This document shows positions 18,375 through 27,644 of a DNA stretch of 64,000 nucleotides, in pieces; within the stretch, counting starts at the first letter, position 1; the number at the start of each line of letters is the position of its first letter. Source of the DNA: Chryseobacterium sp. 3008163 (GTDB lineage Bacteria; Bacteroidota; Bacteroidia; Flavobacteriales; Weeksellaceae). The stretch spans positions 2,046,001 through 2,110,000 of the forward strand of contig NZ_CP033070.1 in the NCBI RefSeq assembly GCF_003669035.1. Direction: 5' to 3'. Made by a program: the position numbers and the translations under genes. The notes under the pieces were generated by a model. It was given only the letters and a program-made list of their open reading frames with translations. It searched no databases and was not told the origin of the DNA.

Positions 18375-19190
18375 ATGATTACAAAACGTAGACTCATGCT
18401 GTATTTAGATACGCTTTATCTCAAATTTCTGATGAAGTTTGATGGTACAGTACGTCACCAGATGCAGGATCACAAAAGTATTCCGGTTATCATCATCAAT
18501 TTTAATCAGCTTTTCTTTCTTAAGCAACTTATTGATTTTCTGATTAAAAGAGAATTTAAAAACATCATCATTATTGATAACGCATCTACCTATCAACCGC
18601 TGTTAGATTATTATACAGAAATTCAGGACGCTGTAACCGTTGAAAAAATGAACACAAATTCTGGACATGATGTATTCTTTAAAAACAAAGACCTCCAGCG
18701 TAAATACGGAAAAGGATTTTATTTTCTTACCGACTCAGATATTGTTCCCAATGAGAATTTGCCGAAAGATTTCGAGACTATTATGATCAATTATCTTTTT
18801 AAATATTATAAAAAAATCAATAAGATAGGATTTGCGATCGATACTCAGGATATTCCTGATTATTATCCGTTAAAAGAAAAAGTGCAGGCTTGGGAAAAAC
18901 GTTTTTGGGAGGACGAGCTTGAAAAAAACATTTATTTTGCATTCATAGACACTACTTTCGCACTATATAAACCCAAATATCCTAAAACTATTTTTAATTT
19001 ATTTAAATTTATGACGGCAATCAGGATAGCGGGAGATTTCACTTGTAAGCATGGCGGCTGGTATCTCAATCCCAATGCACTTACAGAAGAAAATCTTTTT
19101 TATATAAAAACGGCCAATCAATCTTCTTCATGGAAAATTGATGAGAAAGGCAACCACGCATCTGACGAGTATGATCACTTGCTAAAATAA
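18375..19190 (+). CDS. Putative glycosyltransferase-like protein, divergent GT-A
   Basis: About 271 residues from the ATG at 18375; a non-ATG start further upstream would overlap the previous gene. IPVIIINFNQLFFLKQLIDF and NIIIIDNASTYQPLLDYY look like the first strands of a GT-A glycosyltransferase, and FYFLTDSDIVPNENLP supplies a DSD acidic motif near residue 125. The rest (ERFW-type helix, HGGWYLNPNALTEENL) matches nothing I recognise by name. It lies four bases upstream of the group B copy 2. I regard it as a probable but unassigned glycosyltransferase. Confidence 0.65.
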   Translation: MITKRRLMLYLDTLYLKFLMKFDGTVRHQMQDHKSIPVIIINFNQLFFLKQLIDFLIKREFKNIIIIDNASTYQPLLDYYTEIQDAVTVEKMNTNSGHDVFFKNKDLQRKYGKGFYFLTDSDIVPNENLPKDFETIMINYLFKYYKKINKIGFAIDTQDIPDYYPLKEKVQAWEKRFWEDELEKNIYFAFIDTTFALYKPKYPKTIFNLFKFMTAIRIAGDFTCKHGGWYLNPNALTEENLFYIKTANQSSSWKIDEKGNHASDEYDHLLK

Positions 19191-19194
19191 CAAT

Positions 19195-20057
19195 ATGCTC
19201 TCAATCATTATATCATCATATCAACCCCTTTATTATAATCAGCTGGTAAAAAACATCAGCGAAACTATTGGTGACGGCTTTTCATATGAAATTATCCAGA
19301 TATGGAATCCTAGTCTGATAAGCATCACAAAAGCGTATAACGACGGAGCAGAAAAATCGCAGTATGACCACCTTTTATTTTTGCATGAAGATTTAATTTT
19401 TCATACTCAAAACTGGGGAAATATTTTAATACAAAATCTTTCTGATGAAAGAACGGGAATCATCGGTGTTGCAGGATCATCGTATGTACCTCACGCACCG
19501 AGCAGCTGGACAGTATCTGAAAAATATAATTTCATTCATCTTTTGCAGGGCAACAAAAACAATAATGAATATATAAGTCAGTTTAAAACTCCACAAAAAA
19601 GAAATCCTGTCTTTGCAGTAGACGGAGTTTTTTAGCCATCAAAAAAGAAAATTATACTCCATTTAAATTTGATCAAAATCTCATAGGTTTTCATGGGTAT
19701 GATTTAGATTTCAGTTTGAGAGTCTCAGAGAAATTTCAAAATTTTGTCGTTGATGATATTCTTATTCAACACTTCTCAAAAGGAAACCAAGATAAAAATT
19801 GGCTCGATGCTACTATTAAAGTAAGAGAAAACCTGAATATCAAATTTAATCAGAAAATTAATTCTGAAACAGAAACCAGTGTATTTGACGAGTTTTTGTA
19901 TCAATATTTTAAATTTTATCCGATTAATTTAAAGAATACTTTATTTTCACTTCAATTTTATCCTTTTAAACATCTTAAATTTGCACAACACTTATTTTTG
20001 ATGAAAAAATATTATCAATTGATAAGGTATTCAAAAGACATTAATAAAAAACACTGA
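19195..20057 (+). CDS. Glycosyltransferase-like family 2 protein (group B, copy 2), frameshifted at 19628-19633
   Basis: A group B homologue of the gene at 16645. The first part stops at 19635 because the T6 run 19628-19633 is one base short. With one T restored the protein continues VDGVFLAIKKENYTPFKF and on to the stop at 20057, giving about 288 residues. The same block in the paralogue reads VDGVFLGIRKSIFNKFKF, which confirms the repair. LLFLHEDLIF holds the acidic HED site. The stop overlaps the next start by one base. The C-terminal extension beyond the paralogue (about 45 residues) is basic and partly hydrophobic. Confidence 0.78.
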
Positions 20058-20740
20058 TGATAATAGGAAACGGACTTATCGCCAAAGCTCTCAAAAGCAT
20101 CGATTCGGAAGATATTTTGTTTTTCGCATCAGGTGTTTCTAATTCTTTGGAGACAAGAGATTCAGAATTTGAGAGGGAACATAATCTCTTAAAAAATACG
20201 ATTGCAAACCATCCTGGGAAAATCTTTGTCTATTTCTCCACTTGCAGTATTTACGACTCTTCCAAAAACAACAGTCATTATGTTCTGCACAAGCTTAAAA
20301 TGGAACAAATCATCGCAGATTCCTGTGATCAATATTATATTTTAAGGGTTAGTAATGCCGTTGGAAAAGGTGGAAACCCAAACCTTCTTGTGAACTATCT
20401 TGTACGGGCTATAGAAAGTGAAACAAAAATTACGGTTCACACCAAAGCAACAAGAAATCTGATCGACGTGAGCGACGTGAGTACTATTACCAAAGAGATT
20501 GTAGAGAATTTTAGTCCCAATCAGATCATCAATTTGGCTTATCTTCAGAATTTCTCTATCATAGAGATAACAGAGACCATTTCTGACGTTTTACAGAATG
20601 AACCTATTTTGCATTTACAGAACGAAGGCTCAGGCTACGAGATAGAGGTATCTAAAATTGAGAGTTATTTTAAAAGAAACAATCTCAACGATAAAGAGGA
20701 GTACCTGAGAAATTTAATTTCAAAATATTACCAAAAATAA
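20057..20740 (+). CDS. NAD(P)-dependent sugar epimerase/dehydratase-like SDR protein
   Basis: A 227-residue atypical short-chain dehydrogenase. IIGNGLIAKAL at the N-terminus is a GxGxxA-type nucleotide loop, YFSTCSIYDSS holds the catalytic Ser/Thr region, and YVLHKLKME is the YxxxK catalytic pair. LRVSNAVGKGGNPNLL and TRNLIDVSDVS follow the pattern of extended SDR proteins that act on nucleotide sugars. At 227 residues it is well below the usual 300-330, so the substrate domain is reduced. The start overlaps the previous stop, and the next gene follows after one base. Substrate unknown. Confidence 0.75.
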   Translation: MIIGNGLIAKALKSIDSEDILFFASGVSNSLETRDSEFEREHNLLKNTIANHPGKIFVYFSTCSIYDSSKNNSHYVLHKLKMEQIIADSCDQYYILRVSNAVGKGGNPNLLVNYLVRAIESETKITVHTKATRNLIDVSDVSTITKEIVENFSPNQIINLAYLQNFSIIEITETISDVLQNEPILHLQNEGSGYEIEVSKIESYFKRNNLNDKEEYLRNLISKYYQK

Positions 20741-20741
20741 A

Positions 20742-21662
20742 ATGCCAAAAACTACTGTCATTATCGTCACTTACAATGCCATGAAATGGGCTGAAAGAAG
20801 TTTCAACAGCTTGAGACAGTCTTCTGTTCCGCTTGATTGTATAGTGATTGACAATGGCTCTACAGACGGCAGTCAGGAATTTATTAAAAACAGTTTCCCC
20901 GAAGTTGATTTTATACAGTCAACGGAAAATTTAGGTTTTGGAAAAGCCAACAATATCGGAATTGAAAAAGCATATAAAAAAGGAGCCGATTTTTTTTACC
21001 TGATGAATCAGGATGCATGGTTGTACGAAAATAGTATTCAGAAACTTTTAGAGGTATTTGAAAGCCATTCAAAACAAGAAGAAATTGGCATTCTCAGCCC
21101 GATGCATATTGACGGAAGCGAAAAACTGCTTGATATTTTTCTCGACAAATATATCGCCACTAATTTTGAGAAGACCCGGTTGATTTCTGATCTTTATTTT
21201 CAAAATATGAAGCCATTTTATGAACTAAGCTTCATTAATGCAGCACATTGGCTTTTGCCAAGAAATACCATAGAAACCATTGGCGGATTCAACCCTTATT
21301 TTTTCCATTACGGTGAAGATGTAGAGTATGCCAATCGAGTACATTTCCATAAGAAAAAAGTATTGCTGGTGCCCGAAAGCAGGGTTGTACATGATGGTAA
21401 ACAAATATTAAGCAAAGTAGATCCTGCAAAATATCCAGATCTTGGTATAGAAACCAAAATGATGAACCCCAGCCTTCCAAATGCCATCCTTCTTGAGAAA
21501 AAATCTCTGCGACAAAGCATGCTCAAAAATATGTTTACAGGAAACCGGAGCCGATACAAGATACTTCAAGAAAAATACCGTAAGATTGTGAAAGATGAAA
21601 AAACACTGACCGAATTGCGAAATCAAGTAAAAGAAGTTGGATTAACCTTTCTGAATGTGTAA
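20742..21662 (+). CDS. Family 2 glycosyltransferase, rhamnosyltransferase-like
   Basis: A 306-residue GT-A enzyme of the GT2 subgroup that contains rhamnosyl- and galactofuranosyltransferases. TVIIVTYNAMKWAERSF, CIVIDNGSTDGSQEFI, NLGFGKANNIGIEKA and FYLMNQDAWLYENS (acidic site near residue 90) are in the expected order. GGFNPYFFHYGEDVEYANR carries the ED catalytic-base motif. No rfbC/rfbD genes for dTDP-rhamnose are in the window, so the rhamnose assignment of the subgroup should not be taken literally here. It is followed after 38 bases by the asparagine-synthase-like gene. Confidence 0.88.
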   Translation: MPKTTVIIVTYNAMKWAERSFNSLRQSSVPLDCIVIDNGSTDGSQEFIKNSFPEVDFIQSTENLGFGKANNIGIEKAYKKGADFFYLMNQDAWLYENSIQKLLEVFESHSKQEEIGILSPMHIDGSEKLLDIFLDKYIATNFEKTRLISDLYFQNMKPFYELSFINAAHWLLPRNTIETIGGFNPYFFHYGEDVEYANRVHFHKKKVLLVPESRVVHDGKQILSKVDPAKYPDLGIETKMMNPSLPNAILLEKKSLRQSMLKNMFTGNRSRYKILQEKYRKIVKDEKTLTELRNQVKEVGLTFLNV

Positions 21663-21700
21663 ATTTGAAACTTCAGGACTAAAGAAAAACACAAATAAAC

Positions 21701-23497
21701 ATGTGCGGAATAGCAGGAATCATTACACCTAACGCCAAAAATTATAATCGTGAAATACAGAATATGACCGATGCTATTGCGCATCGTGGTCCCGATTCTG
21801 CTCATCATGAATATTATGAAAATGCCGCATTAGGCCATCGCCGCCTTTCCATCATCGATCTTTCAGAAAACGGAAAACAGCCGATGTTTTCGAATACCAA
21901 AAACGAATGCATTGTTCTGAATGGTGAAATCTATGGTTTCCAGTCAATTAAAAAGCAACATGCTGAATATCCTTACCGCGGAGGTTCGGATACGGAAGTC
22001 ATTCTGGCAATGTACCAACGGAAAAAGGAAAACCTGATTCACGATCTTCCCGGAATGTTTGCATTTGCCATCTGGGATGAAAATAAGCAACAGCTTTTTT
22101 GTGCCAGGGACCGTTTTGGTGAAAAACCATTTTACTATACCACCGGAAAAAATGGTGAATTTATTTTTGCTTCAGAAATCAAAGCCATATTAGCAAGCGG
22201 ACTCGCCAATACAGAAATCAATCACGATGCACTTTCTCATTACCTACAATACGGTTATGTGAGCACTTATCAGAGTATTTATAAAAACATTCATTCTCTA
22301 CCTCCTGCTCATCAGCTGATCTGGAAAGATGGTAAAACTGAAGTGTCAAGATATTACAGTCTTCCAAAAAAAGAAAGGCAAATCAGTCTTTCTGATGCAA
22401 AAGAAGAATTTGTTTATCTCTTGAAAAACGCTGTTGAAAAACAGCTGATTGCCGATGTGGAAGTTGGAAGCTTTTTAAGTGGTGGCTTAGACTCCTCATC
22501 AATTGTTGCGATGGTCCACGAGTTTTTACCTAATCAGACTACCATCAGTTTTGGATATGATCATGAAGACAGTGAACTGAAATATGCCAGAGAAATAGCC
22601 GAAAAATACAAAACAAAACATATAGAAATTCATGAAAAAAAGGAAGATCTTGTTTCAGGAATTCTGAAAATCACCCCTTTTTTGGATGAGCCTTTTGCTG
22701 ACACTTCTACTCTTCCTCAGTTTGAAATCTGTAAAGCAGCAAGAAAAAATTTAACAGTTGTGCTGTCAGGCGATGTGGGCGACGAACTTTTTGGCGGTTA
22801 TAATTTTTATAAGGTTGAAAATGAGCTTAAAAAACATTTCAGTTATCAGAATATAATCGCCCAGTTTGGGTTAAAACTTTATCAGAATCTAAAGCAGACT
22901 TCTTACATCTCACAGAAAAATATTCAGTACAGCTCGATTTTAGATTTTCATCAAAATGACGTACGAAATTTCTTTAATGAAAATGAAAGAAGGCAACTAG
23001 GTATTAATGAAAACTATTCTCAACCTTATAGTTTTAAAGCCGATGAAAATTCACTAAACGATATTATGCGCACGGATCTGGAGAAATATGTCCCGGGAAA
23101 TATGCTGGTGAAATCTGACAGAATGGCAATGGCAAATTCACTGGAAGTGCGAACACCTTTTTTAGATGTTGACTTTGCAGAATTTTGCATTCAGCTTCCT
23201 GATCAGCTTAAGATCAATTCTGAACAGGATAAGATAATTCTCCGAGAATCGATGAATTCTTATTGGACAGAAACCATCAGGAACCGTCGTAAACAAGGTT
23301 TCGGATTAGGAATTGAAAATTGGTTTGAAGAAAAAAACCTAATGAAATTTTCTGACGATCACCTTAAAAATAAAGACCAAAGGATTTTTAATTATATTGA
23401 TTTTAATGAAACTCAAAAATTTTTAAATAAGGATCGGAAACATTGGAATCTTCTGCAACTTGCATTGTGGGCTGAAAAAAATCATTCGCAAGCATGA
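21701..23497 (+). CDS. asnB: Asparagine synthase (glutamine-hydrolysing) family amidotransferase
   Basis: A 598-residue two-domain enzyme, full length for AsnB. MCGIAGI places the N-terminal Cys nucleophile of the class II glutaminase domain at residue 2, with RGPDS and HRRLSIIDLS following. The synthetase domain has the pyrophosphatase loop SFLSGGLDSSSI near residue 260 and SGDVGDELFGGYNFY further on. In polysaccharide loci such proteins often amidate uronic acids or sugar-linked acids instead of making free asparagine. The location between a glycosyltransferase and a membrane protein, with a four-base overlap to the latter, supports that reading but does not prove it. Confidence 0.9.
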   Translation: MCGIAGIITPNAKNYNREIQNMTDAIAHRGPDSAHHEYYENAALGHRRLSIIDLSENGKQPMFSNTKNECIVLNGEIYGFQSIKKQHAEYPYRGGSDTEVILAMYQRKKENLIHDLPGMFAFAIWDENKQQLFCARDRFGEKPFYYTTGKNGEFIFASEIKAILASGLANTEINHDALSHYLQYGYVSTYQSIYKNIHSLPPAHQLIWKDGKTEVSRYYSLPKKERQISLSDAKEEFVYLLKNAVEKQLIADVEVGSFLSGGLDSSSIVAMVHEFLPNQTTISFGYDHEDSELKYAREIAEKYKTKHIEIHEKKEDLVSGILKITPFLDEPFADTSTLPQFEICKAARKNLTVVLSGDVGDELFGGYNFYKVENELKKHFSYQNIIAQFGLKLYQNLKQTSYISQKNIQYSSILDFHQNDVRNFFNENERRQLGINENYSQPYSFKADENSLNDIMRTDLEKYVPGNMLVKSDRMAMANSLEVRTPFLDVDFAEFCIQLPDQLKINSEQDKIILRESMNSYWTETIRNRRKQGFGLGIENWFEEKNLMKFSDDHLKNKDQRIFNYIDFNETQKFLNKDRKHWNLLQLALWAEKNHSQA

Positions 23498-24684
23498 TGA
23501 ATATTAGTTTTCTAAACCAATCGATGATAAAGAAAATCTTTGCTTTTTTTGCATTGGTTTTAATTGGTTTCTATTTTTATTTCGGATTTCAGGGGTTTAA
23601 TCTGATGAAAATATGGAACTCATTTTACCAATCCGATTTTTATATCAATTACGAAGGAGGTTTTGTAAGAAGAGGGTTAGAGGGACAAATTATTTACGAG
23701 CTCAGCAAAATCATTTCAGTGAATGCGGTGTGGATTCAGAAAACTTATAACCTTTTATTTTTCCTGATTTTTGCAGCATTGGTATGTTATTTTATGTTGA
23801 GATACAGACCACCATTCTTCGTCATCTTTTCTACCAGCGTACTTTTGCTCTTTGTATTTTATTTAGGTCGGGGAATCAGAAAAGATCATATTTTGTTGGT
23901 TTTCTTCTTCTTATCGTGTTTTGAAATTGTAAAAAGAAAGAATAAAACAGTAGCCTTTATCACCGTCAACCTTTTATTTATCATCGCATCTCTTACTCAC
24001 GAACTGTATTTTATTGTTTCGTTTTTTCCGATTGTGCTCCTTTTAAAGAATTTTATATTTGAAAAGAATCAACTATCGGAATATTTTAAGTCAGTTTTAT
24101 TTCTACTTCCATCCATTTTGATTTTCCTGATTATTTTCTTCTTTGGATTAGGAAACAGTGATCAGCAAATAGCCATTCTTGCATCCTGGAAACAAATTGG
24201 TGTTGAAAATATTTTATTTAACTCAGGTATTTTTGACCGCAGCCTTTACATTTGGGAGCTTGGTTTTACTCAAAATCAATACATTTCTTTTCTAATAGCC
24301 ATTATGCTGCATTTTGTTTTCATGATAATTATGATCAGTAATGATTTAAAAAACAGAAAATTAAAAATCAATTTCTACATACTTATGGGTTTGCAATATA
24401 GCGTTCTGCTTTTATTAAGCATTGTAGCCAAAGATTTTTCACGGTGGATTTTCTTGTGCAATTTTACCACTCTGATTCCTATTTACATTCTGAAAAAGAA
24501 AAGTACGTATCAGAGTTCAGAATCAGAAAGTTCATTCTTATTTTTCAAAAAAATGTATTGGATTCCCTATATTTTATTTTTCATCAATACGATGCCGCAC
24601 AGCGGATGGAGTTTTAATGATTATGTAGTGTATAATCCTGTGAATCTTGTGTACAAAATAATAACTGAAAAACCTATCTTTTAG
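23494..24684 (+). CDS. Polytopic membrane protein, candidate polysaccharide polymerase
   Basis: A 396-residue protein with about ten hydrophobic helices and short charged loops, including INYEGGFVRRGLEGQIIYEL near residue 50 and FYLGRGIRKDHILL near residue 125. I cannot assign a named family. Size, topology and position within glycosyltransferase genes resemble Wzy or EpsG-type polymerases, whose sequences are poorly conserved. A Wzy-type polymerase would be unexpected beside a Wzm/Wzt exporter, so a GT-C-like transferase is an alternative. It overlaps asnB by four bases and is followed after one base by an acyltransferase. Confidence 0.6.
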   Translation: MMNISFLNQSMIKKIFAFFALVLIGFYFYFGFQGFNLMKIWNSFYQSDFYINYEGGFVRRGLEGQIIYELSKIISVNAVWIQKTYNLLFFLIFAALVCYFMLRYRPPFFVIFSTSVLLLFVFYLGRGIRKDHILLVFFFLSCFEIVKRKNKTVAFITVNLLFIIASLTHELYFIVSFFPIVLLLKNFIFEKNQLSEYFKSVLFLLPSILIFLIIFFFGLGNSDQQIAILASWKQIGVENILFNSGIFDRSLYIWELGFTQNQYISFLIAIMLHFVFMIIMISNDLKNRKLKINFYILMGLQYSVLLLLSIVAKDFSRWIFLCNFTTLIPIYILKKKSTYQSSESESSFLFFKKMYWIPYILFFINTMPHSGWSFNDYVVYNPVNLVYKIITEKPIF

Positions 24685-24685
24685 C

Positions 24686-25696
24686 ATGGCTTCAAATTCT
24701 TTACAATGGGTTCATATTTTGCGGGCATTCGCCACATTTGCAGTAATCATTTTACATTGTACAATTGCTTCGGGCAATGCATTTGACATTGAAAGTCGTT
24801 CATGGCTTACTGCAAGTTTTATCAACAGCAATGTAAGATTTTGTGTTCCGGTATTTTTGATGCTGAGTGGGGTTTTGCTGCTTGGGAAAAACTATACTTT
24901 AAAAGAATTTCTTCAGAAAAGAATGTCGAGAATTATACTACCATTCTTATTTTGGAGTACTATTTATTTTTTTATGATTTTTCCGATACGCGGTACATTC
25001 ACTCAAATTGGTTTCGACTATTTCAAGGCTATGAAAGGCGGAACCTGCTATCATCTTTGGTACGTCTACATGATTATTGGAGTCTATTTATTTTTGCCCA
25101 TTATTAACAAGTGGATTCAGAGAGCAAGTAAAAATGAAATTCTTTTTTACCTTATTATTTGGTTCGCAGTATTGATGATTGATCTCCCTGGAGTTAACCG
25201 CCTTTTTACCAGAATCGACTGGCGTTATTTTTCAGGATTTTTGGGCTACCTTGTTTTAGGATATTATTTACATAAAAACATTACAGTGACAAAAAACAGA
25301 TGGGTCTATGCCCTTATTTTTGTTGTCGGGAATCTTTTGACTTTTGCTTTAACTTATATCACAAGCAAAGAGAGTGGTGAACTCAACAAAACATTTTTCA
25401 GCTATCTTACTCCCAATGTAATCTTGTCAAGTCTTGGTATATTTTTGCTGTTTAAAGACCTTATCTTTAAAGAGAATATCTTTATTAAAGTAATCAATAT
25501 CATCAGTCAATACAGCTACGGAATTTATTTATCTCATGTTTTTGCAATGATGATTCTCCCAAAAATAGGGATTGCCATAACTACAAATTTTACTTTTATT
25601 AATATTTTTGTTACCGCTCTATTATCTTTAGCCCTGGCATTAGTAATAACATTTGTATTAAATAAATTACCTTTAGGAAAACATATTTCAGGATAA
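24686..25696 (+). CDS. Acyltransferase 3 family membrane O-acyltransferase
   Basis: A 336-residue protein with about ten membrane helices. WVHILRAFATFAVIILHC at the start contains the Arg and the helix-1 His of the acyltransferase-3 family. RFCVPVFLMLSGVLLL and HLWYVYMIIGVYLFLPII are typical for the WecH/OafA-like branch. The C-terminal YSYGIYLSHVFAMMIL is the conserved last-helix motif. It would acetylate a sugar hydroxyl of the glycan. It belongs to the asnB transcript, with one to five bases between genes. Confidence 0.92.
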   Translation: MASNSLQWVHILRAFATFAVIILHCTIASGNAFDIESRSWLTASFINSNVRFCVPVFLMLSGVLLLGKNYTLKEFLQKRMSRIILPFLFWSTIYFFMIFPIRGTFTQIGFDYFKAMKGGTCYHLWYVYMIIGVYLFLPIINKWIQRASKNEILFYLIIWFAVLMIDLPGVNRLFTRIDWRYFSGFLGYLVLGYYLHKNITVTKNRWVYALIFVVGNLLTFALTYITSKESGELNKTFFSYLTPNVILSSLGIFLLFKDLIFKENIFIKVINIISQYSYGIYLSHVFAMMILPKIGIAITTNFTFINIFVTALLSLALALVITFVLNKLPLGKHISG

Positions 25697-25701
25697 TTAT
25701 T

Positions 25702-26651
25702 ATGCTCAAAATATCTGTGATTATTCCCGTTTATAATGCAGCGGCTTTTCTGAAAAAGCGGTAGAATCAGCTTTACAATTTGAGGAAGTTGCTGAAGTTA
25801 TTTTGGCTGAAGACGCTTCTACTGATGCTTCTTTAGTGCTATGCAAACAACTCGCACAGGAAAACGAGCGTGTAATATTATTTCAACATCAAGATAAAGG
25901 AAATCATGGAGCAGCAGAAACCAGAAATCTGGGAATTAAAAAATCAACTTCAGATTTTATTGCCTTTCTGGATGCTGATGATTATTACCTTCCTAACCGT
26001 TTTGACGCAGAAAAGACTCTATTCAATAATGAAAAGATTGAAGGCATTTTCGGTGCTTTACAAACAGAATTTATTACCGAAAAAGGGAAAGCCGAATTTC
26101 AGGAAAAATTTAAAAACACTGAGCTAACGACGGTACAGTATCAGGCTGAAGGAAAAGAAATTTTTGTGGGTCTTCTTGGACTTTCAACGAAAATTTTCGG
26201 TTCTTTTTTTCATTTGAATACACTTACAGTAAGACGGTCTTCGCTTATCAAATACAATCTATTTTTCAATAAAGATCTTCGGGTGCATCAGGATTCTGAT
26301 TTTATTATAAAACTCTCTTACCATTGTCATCTGAAAACCGGAATTATTGATAAAGCAATTGCTATACGTGGCGTACATGATGACAACCGCATTACAAAAA
26401 TTAAACTGTATTCTAAAAAATATAATGAAAGACAGTTTCTCCTTTGGAAATCACTGTTTGAATGGTCTAAAAATCAAAAACTGGATTCTGATGTGAAGGA
26501 AAGAATCTATCTTCAGTATAAAGCTTTTGATCTTTCCTTAAAAAGTAAATTTCACAAAATTTTTGCTCTGTTGATTGAGATTTTAAAAAAACCCTCTATT
26601 TTAAAAACAAAATATCGTTTCACCTATTTGAATAAGTATGAAGCTTCATAA
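25702..26651 (+). CDS. Family 2 glycosyltransferase, frameshifted at 25753-25757
   Basis: The ATG at 25702 opens ISVIIPVYNAAAFL, but a stop at 25762-25764 ends the frame because the A5 run 25753-25757 is one base short. With one A restored it continues AVESALQFEEVAEVILAE and runs to 26651 as a protein of about 316 residues. AETRNLGIKKS and IAFLDADDYYLPNRF hold the DxDD acidic site. LRVHQDSDFIIKL matches the catalytic-base region. It is paralogous to the intact gene at 27645, which confirms the repair. The last 14 bases overlap the acyltransferase that follows. Confidence 0.82.
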
Positions 26652-27635
26652 TCTCCAGATTTTACGTGGAATTTCCGCACTATTTGTTTGTTGCTTTCAT
26701 ATACGTGAAGGACTTATTTTTGGTGATGTTAAATTTGGCGAAATTCTTTTCGGAAGAGGAAGTATCGGAGTACCTATATTCTTTGTCATAAGTGGATTCA
26801 TCATGGTTTTTACGACTAAAAAAATCAAATTCGATGAAAATACAACCAAAGAAATAATTTCATTTTTCAAAAAAGAATCATCAGAATTGTTCCATTATAT
26901 TACCTGCTCACATTTGCCTGGATTATCTTGGGAGGAAGTATTCTACACTATTCTGAAGGACTTGGATTAAAAAGACTGATTTATTCGTTACTGTTTTTGC
27001 CACTTGAGGATCAATTCCCAGTACTGTATTTGGGATGGTCTCTCAACTACGAAATTTTTTTCTATCTGATTTTCGGGCTTTCATTTTTCTTTAAAACTGA
27101 AAGATATTTTTTCATCATTAGTTTTTTTGTAATCTCTTACGTTTTAGGAGTTATTTTTAAATTTGAGACTGCCTATCTTAGGATGATTACAAGCGAACTC
27201 AACCTCTATTTCATCTCAGGAATTCTTTTAGGACTTTATTTTAATAAATTTTCAGTTTCTAAACAAGTTGCCCTCCCTATTTCTGTTTTTGGCATCTTTT
27301 TATTTATTTTAATGTTTTTTAATATTATTCAAATAAAAAATGAGATGATTTTGCTTGTGATTGTTTCACTATTTGTTTTAGCCTTTTTACTCTTCGATTA
27401 TACTTTTAAAAGTAAGGGAAATAAATTTCTGATTTTTTTGGGAGATATTTCCTACTCATTATATCTATCCCATTCATTTGTTGAAATTTTTTCAAAAAGA
27501 ATTATTCCAAATGACACCTTTATCATCCCTTATTTTATTTTAAAGATTATACTTGTTGTTGTTTTATCATCAGTTCTTTACCTTTTTATAGAAAAAAAGC
27601 TAACAGAGTATTTAAAATTAAAAATCAAAGTTTAA
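26638..27635 (+). CDS. Acyltransferase 3 family protein, frameshifted at 26869-26874
   Basis: Two overlapping frames make one gene of about 333 residues. LQILRGISALFVCCFHIRE has the family Arg and His, and GSIGVPIFFVISGFIMVF is the second block. After the A6 run 26869-26874, one restored A gives RIIRIVPLYYLLTFAWIIL, the expected third helix region, and then GWSLNYEIFFYLIFGLSFF. The end ISYSLYLSHSFVEIF is the normal last-helix motif. It is an inner-membrane O-acyltransferase of the OafA type. It sits between two paralogous glycosyltransferases. Confidence 0.84.
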
Positions 27636-27644
27636 AATCACATC

